Shown here one piece after another: positions 35,154 to 43,312 of a DNA stretch of 45,029 bases (within the stretch, counting starts at the first letter, position 1; every line of letters begins with the position of its first letter). The position numbers and the translations under genes were made by a program. The notes beneath the pieces are model-generated. The model was not told where the DNA came from, ran no database searches, and saw only the letters and a list, made by a program, of their open reading frames with translations. Source of the stretch: an uncultured bacterium (GTDB lineage Bacteria; Bacillota_I; Bacilli_A; RFN20; CAG-826); NCBI GenBank assembly GCA_949290395.1, contig CASERQ010000009.1, positions 1 through 45,029 of the forward strand, read 5' to 3'.

Positions 35154-35971
35154 TTCATGAAACTATTAAACTTAAAAGAGTTAACAAGAAAATTAAGTCA
35201 GAAGCTTTTTTAAAGACTTATGTTCCTGAAAACTCAAAAGAATTTTGCGAAAACCGCAAAAGAAAGGCTATTTTAGTTTTTCCAGGAGGCGGATATGAAT
35301 TTGTGAGCGATAGAGAAAACGAACCTATTGCTTTAAAGTTAGTGAGCGAAGATATTGCTGTTTTTACTTTAACTTATTCTATTATTAATTTTTCTTATCC
35401 ATATCCATTCATTGAAGCATTTGCTGCATTAGCTTATATCAAAGAAAATGCTGAAAAATATAATATTGATAAAGAGCACGTCGCTGTAATGGGTTTTAGC
35501 GCAGGTGGCCACCTTGCTTCGTTTGTTTCTTTAAATTCAGAAAGCGAAAAATGGGCAAAACTTATTGGGAAAGATAAAGAATTGATTAAAGTTGATGGTT
35601 GTTTACTTGGCTATCCAGTTACAATTCTTTCTTATCTTCCTAAATTTAATTCAAATTTAAAAGCTATAAAAAGAAATATTCCGGATAGAGCCGAAGAACT
35701 TGATATTCTTTCAAATGTTACAGATCAATTCCCAAAAACATTTATTTGGACTACTCAAAATGATGGCTTAGTTCCCGCTGAAAATAGCATCTTATTAGCC
35801 GAAAAGCTAACAGAACTTCGAGTTTTTTGCGAATTCCATATGTTCCCTAATGGAAACCATGGCTTAAGTCTTGCCAATGAAATAGTTAGCGAAAAAGAAA
35901 TTGATTCAATCGATCCTAAGATTAAAACTTGGATTGATTATGCAATTCATTTTGTAAAAAAATATCTCTAA
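35150..35971 (+). CDS. Alpha/beta hydrolase, acetyl-esterase-like
   Basis: 273 residues of the BD-FAE/acetyl xylan esterase-like group. Oxyanion-hole loop VFPGGGYEFVSDRENEP (about 42-58), nucleophile elbow GFSAGGH (about 118-124), acid Asp in WTTQNDGLVP and His in FPNGNHGLS give a full triad. No signal peptide, so a cytosolic esterase that may remove acetyl groups from imported sugars. It has a clear AGGAGG SD and overlaps the polymerase stop (ATGA), an unexpected pairing of a repair polymerase with an esterase in one transcript. Confidence 0.87.
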   Translation: MIHETIKLKRVNKKIKSEAFLKTYVPENSKEFCENRKRKAILVFPGGGYEFVSDRENEPIALKLVSEDIAVFTLTYSIINFSYPYPFIEAFAALAYIKENAEKYNIDKEHVAVMGFSAGGHLASFVSLNSESEKWAKLIGKDKELIKVDGCLLGYPVTILSYLPKFNSNLKAIKRNIPDRAEELDILSNVTDQFPKTFIWTTQNDGLVPAENSILLAEKLTELRVFCEFHMFPNGNHGLSLANEIVSEKEIDSIDPKIKTWIDYAIHFVKKYL

Positions 35972-35988
35972 TTTCATGAAATTTCTGT

Positions 35989-36016
35989 TTGACAAATTTT
36001 TTTCTTGAGATAAAAT
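35989..36016 (+). promoter_or_regulatory. Strong promoter of the small-protein unit
   Basis: TTGACA at 35989-35994 and TAAAAT at 36011-36016 with a 16-base spacer. Start near 36023, giving a ~60-base leader before the small ORF at 36084. Confidence 0.8.
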
Positions 36017-36023
36017 AATAAAC

Positions 36024-36077
36024 CTACCCAAAAGGACTAACCACTCCTAGCGGGTAATTATTATTAAAGGAGGCAAT
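36024..36077 (+). promoter_or_regulatory. Structured leader of the small ORF, possible SD-masking switch
   Basis: TACCC and GGGTA enclose AGGA...TCCT, a nested hairpin (about 36034-36058). The CTCCT strand can alternatively pair with the SD AAAGGAGG downstream, so two exclusive folds are possible. I do not match it to a known riboswitch or leader class. Confidence 0.45.
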
Positions 36078-36083
36078 AAACTT

Positions 36084-36221
36084 ATGATTTCTAAGTTCAT
36101 TAGAAAAATAAGTGGACGTAACTCCGATATACACGAAAGACCAAACAGAAATGAAAGTGGTATTGAAAAGATTATCGATGTTTACGTTACTTATTACGAC
36201 GCGTTAGATCATCTTAACTAA
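36084..36221 (+). CDS. Small protein, 45 residues, unknown function
   Basis: A short gene from ATG 36084 to TAA 36219-36221. It starts MISKFIRKISGRNSD, a basic amphipathic segment, and ends IDVYVTYYDALDHLN, an acidic/aromatic segment; no membrane helix. Support: a consensus promoter, a perfect AAAGGAGG SD nine bases before the ATG, a strong terminator right after the stop, and codons that favour C-ending forms (TTC, AAC, TAC, GAC), as in highly expressed genes. I do not recognise the family. It could be a regulatory small protein or the coding part of a dual-function RNA; it converges on the cation ATPase gene. Confidence 0.7.
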   Translation: MISKFIRKISGRNSDIHERPNRNESGIEKIIDVYVTYYDALDHLN

Positions 36222-36225
36222 CTAC

Positions 36226-36258
36226 AAAAAAGGATTCGCAAATTCGCGAATCCTTTTT
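36226..36258. terminator. Bidirectional intrinsic terminator
   Basis: AAAAAAGGATTCGC and GCGAATCCTTTTT pair over 9 GC-containing bp plus the A/T flanks, with a 6-base loop. It ends the small-protein transcript on the plus strand and the cation-ATPase transcript on the minus strand. Confidence 0.9.
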
Positions 36259-36276
36259 GTTTTAAATTAAGTTTTA

Positions 36277-39069
36277 TTATTTCTTATTCATTACCTTTTT
36301 ACGGATGTAATGGAATAAAACAATAACTTCATGGAGTACAAGAGGAATGAATGATAATGCAATTGTGATTCCCCATTCAGCTCCAGATAAGTTAGCTGTA
36401 TCGAATACATCTTGGACCCCTGGAGTCTCGATAACGAAGAGTTGTAAGACAACACCAACTAAGAAAGCAACAAGCATCATCCAGTTCTTATCTTTGAATA
36501 CGTGAACGAACGAACGGTTTACATCACTCATACCAACCATGTGTGCAAGTTCAGAGAAGGCAAGTGTTGTAAATGCCATTGTTTGAGCTTGATGTAACAT
36601 TAATGGATTTGAAGCATAGAATGTCTTGATATCATTAAATGCAAAGATTCCATTAAGCCATGCACAGCTAAAGTAAGCAAGTAAAACGCCAATTGTGAGA
36701 ATAGAACCATAAAGTAATGTATTTCTCATTCCACCATTTGCAAAGATTCCTTCTTTTGGATCCCTTGGTCTTTCACTCATAATGTGAGGATCACGTGGGT
36801 CCATGCCAAGAGCAATTGCAGGAAGTGAGTCAGTAAGTAAGTTGACCCAAAGCAAGTGAATTGCAATTAATGGAGCTGGAAGTCCAAGACAAATGATAAC
36901 AAACATTGCAAGAACTTCAGCAATATTGCTACTTAATAAGAAGATAACAGTTTTCTTAATGTTAGCGTAGATTCCTCTACCTTCTTCAACTGCTTTTTCA
37001 ATCGAAGCAAAGTTATCATCTGTTAAAACCATGTCAGCAGCACCTTTTGCGACATCGGTTCCAGTAATACCCATTGCAATACCAATATCAGCAGCTTTTA
37101 AGGATGGGGCATCATTAACGCCATCTCCTGTCATAGCACAGATATTTCCATTAGCTTGGAAAGCCTTAACGATTTGAACTTTATTTTCTGGAGAGACTCT
37201 TGCGAAGACTCTTGTTTTCTTACAAGCTTCTTGAAGTTCTTCAGGTGATAATTTATCAACATCACTCCCAAGCATACATTGATCGATTGTTTCAACAATT
37301 CCTAAATCACGAGCGATAGCAAAAGCTGTATCTTTATGGTCGCCAGTAATCATAACCGTTGTAATACCAGCATTTTTAAAGATTTGAACAGCAGGTTTTG
37401 CTTCTGGTCTTGCTGGGTCAATCATTGCAACAAGTCCAACGAAGACTAAATCTTCTTCATCTATCTTATCTTTATTATTATAAGAAAGAGCTAAAACTCT
37501 AAGAGCTTTATCTGAGAAATATTTATTAGCAGCATTAATTTTGTCAAAATCTTCTTGAGTGATTGGTCTTTCAACACCATTTTCTAAGATTTTAACAGTT
37601 CTTGCTAAGATTGAGTCTAAAGCACCTTTAGTGTAGGTAATTGTTTTTCCATTTTCTAAAGTATGTTTTGTACTCATCATTTTACGAACACTATCGAATG
37701 GGAGTTCGTCAATTCTAGGAGTTTTTCCTTCAATAAAGGATTTATGTAAATCAAATTCGTTAGCGAATGCAACAAGAGCAATTTCAGTTGGATCGCCAAA
37801 TAAACCTTCATCAACAGTTGCGTTTGAACATAAAGACATACCGGTTGCTAAAAGTTTAAGTCCATTTTCTTCAGTTATTTCTTTAAAGTCATCTTGAACA
37901 AAATATTTCCCATCAACATAAGCTTGAACAACTGTCATCTTATTTTGAGTTAAAGTTCCAGTTTTATCAGAGCAAACGATTTGAACAGCGCCAAGAGTTT
38001 CAACTGAATTAAGTTTTCTAACAACAGTATTAACTTTAACCATTCTTTGAACGCCAATTGAAAGAACAATTGTAACAACAGCCGCAAGGCCTTCAGGTAT
38101 TGCAGCAACAGCAAGGGCAATTGAAGATAAAACAGCTTCAATCCAAGCTTCAACGTTACTTCCGTTTCCTTCAACGAAAATCCAAATAATATCAACGATT
38201 AAAACTGCGATAACAACAATTAAAGTAATTAATCCTAAAATCTTTGATAAGTTATCAAGAGATTTTTGAAGTGGCGTTTCGCCTTCTTCTTCATCATCAA
38301 GAGCTTTAGCAATCTTACCAATTTGAGTATCCATTCCTGTTGCAACAACAACGCCCATTCCTCTTCCATAAGTAACAGGAGTTGACATGAATGCAAGGTT
38401 AACTCTATCTCCAATTGCAACAGTGTTTGAGAAAGTAATTGAAGAATCTTTTTCAACTGGAACAGATTCACCAGTTAATGATGATTCATTTGCTTTTAAG
38501 TTAACTGCTTCAATAAGCCTTAAATCAGCACCAATTGTGTCACCTTCTTCAAGAACAACGATATCGCCAGGAACTAAATCTTCTGATTTAATCTTAAATC
38601 TTTTCCCATCTCTAATAACTGTACTTTCTGGGGAAGAAAGTTTTTTAAGTGCTTCAAGAGATGTTTGCGCTTTTACTTCTTGAACAGTTCCAATAATTGA
38701 GTTCATCAAAATGACGGCAACGATAATAACAACATCTGGCCAGTCACCGACTTCTAAGAAGTCAAATCCATGAAGAACTGTTTCATAAATAGAAATGCCT
38801 ATTGTAACAGCGATAGCAGCAAACAAAACATAGATCATTGGATTCGCCATTTGTTCAAAGAAAATTTGAATCCAGGTTTTCTTTTTCTTTTCTGCTAGCT
38901 TATTAGGTCCAAATTTTTCTAAGCGAGCAAAGGCTTCTTCGCTTGTAAGACCTTTTTTGAAGTCTGTTTTAAATTCTTTTTCAATTTGCTCAATTGTTAA
39001 AGTTTCTGGAATAACATTTGAGAATTCTTTAGTAGAATTTAAGACTTCGGTTTCCTTTTTTTGTCCCAT
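36277..39069 (-). CDS. P2-type cation-transporting ATPase (Ca2+ or Mn2+ exporter)
   Basis: 930 residues with the full P-type layout: N-terminal CaATP-type region, actuator loop ESSLTGES, PEGLAAVVT in M4, phosphorylation site SDKTGTLTQ (about residue 367), TGDHKDT, and the hinge MTGDGVNDAPSLK. M6 has NLLTDSLPA, like the SERCA NxxTD calcium site. About ten membrane helices; the C-terminus is short and basic. The family pumps Ca2+ out, but close bacterial members export Mn2+ (YoaB/MgaA), and a Mn2+ riboswitch directly upstream favours manganese here. A GGAG SD lies 7 bases before the ATG, inside a masking hairpin. Confidence 0.93.
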   Translation of the reverse strand: MGQKKETEVLNSTKEFSNVIPETLTIEQIEKEFKTDFKKGLTSEEAFARLEKFGPNKLAEKKKKTWIQIFFEQMANPMIYVLFAAIAVTIGISIYETVLHGFDFLEVGDWPDVVIIVAVILMNSIIGTVQEVKAQTSLEALKKLSSPESTVIRDGKRFKIKSEDLVPGDIVVLEEGDTIGADLRLIEAVNLKANESSLTGESVPVEKDSSITFSNTVAIGDRVNLAFMSTPVTYGRGMGVVVATGMDTQIGKIAKALDDEEEGETPLQKSLDNLSKILGLITLIVVIAVLIVDIIWIFVEGNGSNVEAWIEAVLSSIALAVAAIPEGLAAVVTIVLSIGVQRMVKVNTVVRKLNSVETLGAVQIVCSDKTGTLTQNKMTVVQAYVDGKYFVQDDFKEITEENGLKLLATGMSLCSNATVDEGLFGDPTEIALVAFANEFDLHKSFIEGKTPRIDELPFDSVRKMMSTKHTLENGKTITYTKGALDSILARTVKILENGVERPITQEDFDKINAANKYFSDKALRVLALSYNNKDKIDEEDLVFVGLVAMIDPARPEAKPAVQIFKNAGITTVMITGDHKDTAFAIARDLGIVETIDQCMLGSDVDKLSPEELQEACKKTRVFARVSPENKVQIVKAFQANGNICAMTGDGVNDAPSLKAADIGIAMGITGTDVAKGAADMVLTDDNFASIEKAVEEGRGIYANIKKTVIFLLSSNIAEVLAMFVIICLGLPAPLIAIHLLWVNLLTDSLPAIALGMDPRDPHIMSERPRDPKEGIFANGGMRNTLLYGSILTIGVLLAYFSCAWLNGIFAFNDIKTFYASNPLMLHQAQTMAFTTLAFSELAHMVGMSDVNRSFVHVFKDKNWMMLVAFLVGVVLQLFVIETPGVQDVFDTANLSGAEWGITIALSFIPLVLHEVIVLFHYIRKKVMNKK

Positions 39070-39085
39070 AAACTACTCCATTTCT

Positions 39086-39168
39086 TATGGTCTCGTAAAT
39101 AAACTCACCTATATCCGGATAAGAATTCTTATCGTGTTGACGGATGTAGATTTAAACTAATCCCCATA
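39086..39168 (-). promoter_or_regulatory. yybP-ykoY (Mn2+) riboswitch upstream of the cation ATPase
   Basis: Minus-strand leader. P1 pairs TATGG with CCATA; after P1 comes GGATTAG (class loop GGGGAGTAG), then a stem ATCCG/CGGAT holding the asymmetric loop CGTCAACACG and a terminal GATAAG/CTTATC hairpin, a small GTGA/TTAC hairpin and ACGAGACC before P1 closes (class AGCAAGACC). These are the two metal-binding loops and the 3' junction of the yybP-ykoY class. The P1 3' strand CCATAA can instead pair with TTATGG at the ATPase start codon and enclose the SD, so metal binding should turn translation on. Confidence 0.85.
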
Positions 39169-39176
39169 TGAGTAAT

Positions 39177-39205
39177 ATTCTAAAAGAAATTAATATTTAA
39201 GTAAA
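39177..39205 (-). promoter_or_regulatory. Promoter of the cation-ATPase gene
   Basis: TTTACT (39205-39200) and TAGAAT (39182-39177) with a 17-base spacer; start near 39170, just before riboswitch P1. Confidence 0.65.
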
Positions 39206-39211
39206 TATTAA
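39190..39211. promoter_or_regulatory. Perfect inverted repeat over the -35 region of the ATPase promoter
   Basis: TTAATATTTA (39190-39199) and TAAATATTAA (39202-39211) form a perfect 10-bp repeat around AG. It covers the -35 box and spacer of the ATPase promoter, so a repressor site is plausible; the pure A/T sequence also allows chance. Confidence 0.5.
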
Positions 39212-39272
39212 TTGGGAAATGGGGCGACTATTTTACGCATAAAGCTCAATTTTTGTTTTAGAGAAAAAATAA

Positions 39273-39292
39273 TAAGGATTTGCAGTGTTTTT
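39273..39292 (+). repeat. Dispersed TTTTGCARGG motif, copy 8
   Basis: Plus strand TAAGGATTTGCAGTGTTTTT, intergenic, about 25 bases upstream of the nuclease -10 box. Shares the GCAGTGTTTTTG variant with copy 1 at 5497-5517. Confidence 0.55.
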
Positions 39293-39316
39293 GTTTTGAA
39301 ATTCTAGAAAATAAAG

Positions 39317-39322
39317 TAAAAT
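39317..39322 (+). promoter_or_regulatory. -10 box of a probably leaderless nuclease transcript
   Basis: TAAAAT ends six bases before the ATG at 39329; TTGAAA at 39296-39301 is a possible -35 (15-base spacer). No SD fits between, so transcription would start at or next to the start codon. Confidence 0.5.
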
Positions 39323-39328
39323 ATAGAC

Positions 39329-40903
39329 ATGAAAATGATTTTAACTTTATTAACGGCTTTTTCTTTGTCATCCACTCCTATTTTAGGAGGCTTTAATAGT
39401 ACATCTTTTAACGCTTCTAACAAAGCTTCAACTATTAACTATGATTTTCTAGAACAAGAAGAAATTTTAAATTACTATTCTACTTTAGAAGAAGGTCAAA
39501 AGGGCGATGAACTTCTTGATGATTTACAAGCAATCCTTTCAGAGAATCAAGTTAAAGTTAATTACACAACTGGCTTTACTCAAGGTAAAGGAAGTAAATC
39601 ATGGCTTGGATATTATCTTTATGAAAGAAATTGGGATCTTTCTCCTTTAGAAGAGTCTGAGAAAAATGGAGACTATAAAACAAGTGATGTTTGGTTAAAC
39701 GTCATGTATGTTAATTCTCCAATTTATATTGAAACTTCAATCAATAATAAAAGCACATCAGAAATTAACTACAAATTTTATCCAAATTACCCAGATACTA
39801 GTGAAATAAAAGAGGTCGCTTACAATAAATACACCTTTGATAGAGAACACGTTTTCCCTAAATCATATGGTTTTAATGGTGCCGATGATAAATATAAAGA
39901 TTTAACCGCCGGATGTGACGCTCATAATCTTCATATTGCTACTTCTGAAGGTAATCAACAAGGTCACGACAATTATCCTTATGGAAATGTTGTTGATAAA
40001 GAAGATGAAAGCACCGAAGTTATCAAGTCTCAATTAACTGGAGATATTTCAGGTTATTTAGGGAAAGGCAAAAACGGTAATAAAGTTTTTGAACCTCTTG
40101 ATAAAGATAAAGGAGATATCGCTCGTTCCATCTTTTATATGGCTGCAAGATATCATAATTATGAAGATCTTGGAAATGGAGATGAAACTCCTGCACTTGC
40201 TTTAGGAAATAATGTTGATAGAACAAGCACTAAAGAGCCTAGCGAAACAAAAAATAATCCAGGTGTTTATGGCGAACTCGACGATTTATTAGCTTGGAAC
40301 AAAGAAGATCCTGTTACTGAATTTGAAAGACAAAGAAATGATTTAATTTATAATAATGTTCAATATAACAGAAATCCATTTGTTGATTTTCCAAGTTGGG
40401 CTGATGCTTGTTTTGATGCTGAAAATTCTAATGGAATCACTTTTGACATGACCGATAAACCAACAGAAGAAAATCCTGATGAAGAAAAGCCAGTTTATAC
40501 TTTTAAACTTGAAGCTAAAAACGAGGAAGCGTTGTCATACCACTACTACGATAAATTCGATTCAACAAAATTTGTTACAACTTTAGAATCAAGCGCTAAA
40601 GCCAGGGATTTAGTTGTTCCAAGTGAAATCACCTATTATCTTGGTGAAAACGAAATTAAAAACGGCGACATGATTACAACTTTTGGTTCAAAAGAGTTTT
40701 ATGCAGTTGCCAAAATCGATGGACAAGAAATCAAATCAAACACTCTCACCTTGTCAGTTACTTTCTCAACAATGCAAATCATAATAGGTCTTGCTATAAT
40801 TCTTGGCATAATAATTATCTTTTTAATAATCTTCTTTAGTTTAAGTAAAACCAAGAAAAAGAAAATGATTAATAAAATCAAAAAAGGCGTTAAGAAAAAA
40901 TAA
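39329..40903 (+). CDS. Surface-anchored endonuclease I family nuclease
   Basis: 524 residues. An N-terminal signal segment (MKMILTLLTAFSLSSTPILGG) is followed by an endonuclease I domain with the His-metal motif DREHVFPKSYG (about residue 170), LTAGCDAHNLHIATSEGNQQ and DIARSIFYMAARY. After an acidic linker (TEENPDEEKP, near 380) comes a beta-rich, immunoglobulin-like region, then a C-terminal membrane helix (about 480-505, FSTMQIIIGLAIILG...) and a very basic tail, so the enzyme is anchored with the catalytic part outside. Likely degrades extracellular DNA or RNA for nucleoside uptake by the bmpA system; that link is inference. Confidence 0.85.
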   Translation: MKMILTLLTAFSLSSTPILGGFNSTSFNASNKASTINYDFLEQEEILNYYSTLEEGQKGDELLDDLQAILSENQVKVNYTTGFTQGKGSKSWLGYYLYERNWDLSPLEESEKNGDYKTSDVWLNVMYVNSPIYIETSINNKSTSEINYKFYPNYPDTSEIKEVAYNKYTFDREHVFPKSYGFNGADDKYKDLTAGCDAHNLHIATSEGNQQGHDNYPYGNVVDKEDESTEVIKSQLTGDISGYLGKGKNGNKVFEPLDKDKGDIARSIFYMAARYHNYEDLGNGDETPALALGNNVDRTSTKEPSETKNNPGVYGELDDLLAWNKEDPVTEFERQRNDLIYNNVQYNRNPFVDFPSWADACFDAENSNGITFDMTDKPTEENPDEEKPVYTFKLEAKNEEALSYHYYDKFDSTKFVTTLESSAKARDLVVPSEITYYLGENEIKNGDMITTFGSKEFYAVAKIDGQEIKSNTLTLSVTFSTMQIIIGLAIILGIIIIFLIIFFSLSKTKKKKMINKIKKGVKKK

Positions 40904-40912
40904 TTAAGTTTC

Positions 40913-42415
40913 CTATTTTATTATTTCGTTAATGGCAAAAGGAATTTTAGCACTTACATCACGAGATAAAAGTGAGTAAGTGTTTATTTCTTTTATGGCT
41001 AAATCAGCGCTTAAACCAAGAATATAGGAGGCGCTTGCTACTCTTAATAAAATATCATTATTTTTGTTGAGTAAACCTAAGGTAATTCCACTTAAAACGT
41101 CTCCACTTCCACCCTTTGCAAGTCCACTATTACCTGTAATATTTAAGTAAGAAATTTCTCCATCACTTATCACGCTTACATTACTTTTTAAGTTAACTAT
41201 AACGTGATATTTTTTAGCAAAAACCCTGCAATTCTCAACTGGATTAGATAAAATGTCCTTAATTTCTAAGCCAGATAAACGAGAAAACTCTTTGATGTGA
41301 GGTGTTAAAACAATGCTATTTGTTACACTTTCAAGTAGGACATTAACCCCATATCTAGCTAAGGAATTTAAGGCATCTGCATCTAGTAATAAATTACCTT
41401 TAAAGTTTTTTATAAGATAAGAAACAATCTTATAAACGTTTTCACTGACGCCAATTCCAGGGCCAACCAAGATAGCATTATAATGCATTAATTTATCAAG
41501 TTTTTCTTCATTAATTTTAATTGATCCATTTTCATCGTCAAAAAGAAAATAAATGTTTTCAGGATTTATTAAAGCGTAACTTGAATATAATGATTCTGGA
41601 ATGCACAAAGAAGCGTATCCTACTCCCATTCTTAAAGAAGATAAAGCATTATATGAAAGTTCAATTGCGCCAGGCGTTAACTTACTTCCGCCAATTAATG
41701 CTACTCTTCCATAATCTCCTTTATTAGAATTTTCTTTTCTACCAGGAAATAATTTTTTTATATCTTTCTTTTCTAAAATTTTAAGAAAATAGTTAGGTTT
41801 TGCAGGTTTAATTTTAGCATCTACAACTTTTAACTCTTTATGAGAGCCTTTTCCTTCATTAAGAAATAACCCACTTTTATAGTTTTGAATTGTTATAGTT
41901 AAGTCGCTTTTAAAAATTGCGCCCAGACTTAGTCCGTTTGTTGAATCGAGTCCACTATTTATATCAACACTAACTTTATAAGCATCTACTTCATTCAATT
42001 TATTAATTACATCAATATATGAATCTTTTAAATTTGATTTAACTCCAATTCCTAAAAGTGCATCAACTATAACGCTTGGTTTATTTTCTTTTAAATATTT
42101 ATCTAGGTCAGAAACAATTTCGCCCTTATATAAATTAAAATTAGTTAAAGTTTCGTTTTTAAAGTTATGAGAAATCAAAAAAACTTTAACATTATAGCCG
42201 CTTAAAAGAAGATAACGAGCAATAACAAGCCCATCTCCTCCATTTCCGCCACTTCCGCAAGCTATTAAAATTTCATCATCCTTTTTAATATGTTTAATTA
42301 TTTCTAAATAGGAGTTGTGTCCAGCTTCTTCCATAAGTTCTATTGATGGATAGAAGTTTTTAATGGTATAAGCATCATTTTCTTGTGCTTCTTCGCGAGT
42401 TAAAACATCAATCAT
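40913..42415 (-). CDS. nnr: Bifunctional NAD(P)HX epimerase and dehydratase
   Basis: Repairs hydrated NADH and NADPH. 500 residues: an N-terminal YjeF_N epimerase domain (about 1-205, EEAQENDAYTIKNFYPSIELMEEAG, LIACGSGGNGGDGLVIAR, VDALLGIG, VDINSGLD) and a C-terminal ribokinase-like ADP-dependent dehydratase (about 225-500, GDYGRVALIGGSKLTPGA, LDADALN, VLTPH, and the catalytic GLAKGGSGDVLSG). Both active sites look complete. It starts two bases after the ExoIII stop and so is co-translated. Converges tail-to-tail with the nuclease gene, nine bases apart, with no clear terminator between. Confidence 0.95.
   Translation of the reverse strand: MIDVLTREEAQENDAYTIKNFYPSIELMEEAGHNSYLEIIKHIKKDDEILIACGSGGNGGDGLVIARYLLLSGYNVKVFLISHNFKNETLTNFNLYKGEIVSDLDKYLKENKPSVIVDALLGIGVKSNLKDSYIDVINKLNEVDAYKVSVDINSGLDSTNGLSLGAIFKSDLTITIQNYKSGLFLNEGKGSHKELKVVDAKIKPAKPNYFLKILEKKDIKKLFPGRKENSNKGDYGRVALIGGSKLTPGAIELSYNALSSLRMGVGYASLCIPESLYSSYALINPENIYFLFDDENGSIKINEEKLDKLMHYNAILVGPGIGVSENVYKIVSYLIKNFKGNLLLDADALNSLARYGVNVLLESVTNSIVLTPHIKEFSRLSGLEIKDILSNPVENCRVFAKKYHVIVNLKSNVSVISDGEISYLNITGNSGLAKGGSGDVLSGITLGLLNKNNDILLRVASASYILGLSADLAIKEINTYSLLSRDVSAKIPFAINEIIK
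41219..41238 (-). repeat. Dispersed TTTTGCARGG motif, copy 9 (two mismatches)
   Basis: Minus strand TTGAGAATTGCAGGGTTTTT inside nnr; here the motif lies in the sense strand, unlike the PAK-encoding copies. Confidence 0.5.
41793..41810 (+). repeat. Dispersed TTTTGCARGG motif, copy 10
   Basis: Plus strand TTAGGTTTTGCAGGTTTA, antisense in nnr, encoding the KPAKPNY stretch at the boundary between the two enzyme domains. Confidence 0.6.
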
Positions 42416-42417
42416 AA

Positions 42418-43185
42418 TTAATCAATATCGATATCAAGTTCAATAGGACAGTGATCACTTCCAAAAACTTCATTTAAAATTTTAGAATCTTTAACTTTAT
42501 CAATAATATTCTCTGAAACAACGAAATAATCGATTCTCCAACCTGCGTTTCTTTCTCTTGCTCTCATTCTATAGCTCCACCAAGAATATTTAACAGTGTC
42601 TTTATAAAGATATCTAAAAGTGTCAACGTATCCATTATTTAATAAACTAGTAAATGCATTTCTTTCTTCATCAGTAAAACCAGCGTTATGATGATTAGTA
42701 TCAGGATTTTTTAAATCAATTTCTTCGTGAGCAACATTTAAATCACCAGCATAAACTACTGCTTTCTTTTCTTTTAAAGAATTTAAATAGTTAACTAAAT
42801 CTTTTTCAAATTCCATTCTAAAAGGAAGTCTTTTAAGTTCATCGCCACTATTTGGAACATAACACGCTACATAATAGAAGTTATTAAATTCAAGAGTCAC
42901 TGCTCTTCCTTCATCATCGTATTTTCCATCAAGTAAGCCATAATGAACTGAAAGAGGTTTGATTTTTGTAAAAACAGCAACGCCACTATATCCTTTTCTT
43001 ACTGTTGAATTTGTAAAATAAACTTCATATCCTTCTGGTAAAAAAGGAAATTCTTTATGAATATCATCGTTTAATTTAGTTTCATTTAAAGAAAAAACAT
43101 CAGCGTCTAAATTTTTAAAGTCTTTTTCAAAATCTTTTTTTAAAATTGCTCTAATTCCATTAACATTAAAAGAAATAATTTTCAT
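42418..43185 (-). CDS. Exodeoxyribonuclease III / AP endonuclease
   Basis: Removes abasic sites in base-excision repair; ExoA/XthA family. From the ATG at 43185 (SD AGGTGA) it is 255 residues. Motifs: KIISFNVNGIRA, SLNETKL (metal Glu), YAGDLNVAHEEIDLKNP (active Asp/Asn), the WWSYRMRARERNAGWRIDYF substrate loop and the catalytic GSDHCPIEL at the C-terminus. A GTG at 43194 would add three residues but lies within the SD spacing. It leads a two-gene operon with nnr. Confidence 0.94.
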   Translation of the reverse strand: MKIISFNVNGIRAILKKDFEKDFKNLDADVFSLNETKLNDDIHKEFPFLPEGYEVYFTNSTVRKGYSGVAVFTKIKPLSVHYGLLDGKYDDEGRAVTLEFNNFYYVACYVPNSGDELKRLPFRMEFEKDLVNYLNSLKEKKAVVYAGDLNVAHEEIDLKNPDTNHHNAGFTDEERNAFTSLLNNGYVDTFRYLYKDTVKYSWWSYRMRARERNAGWRIDYFVVSENIIDKVKDSKILNEVFGSDHCPIELDIDID

Positions 43186-43312
43186 AATTTTCACCTGTTA
43201 ATAATTATACTAAAAGTCATGACTTCTTGCTTAAATTTAATATTCGACATTTTGTTATTTAATCTTAAACTCTTAAATTAAATAGCATAAAATAATTTAA
43301 GAGGTAGAAAAA

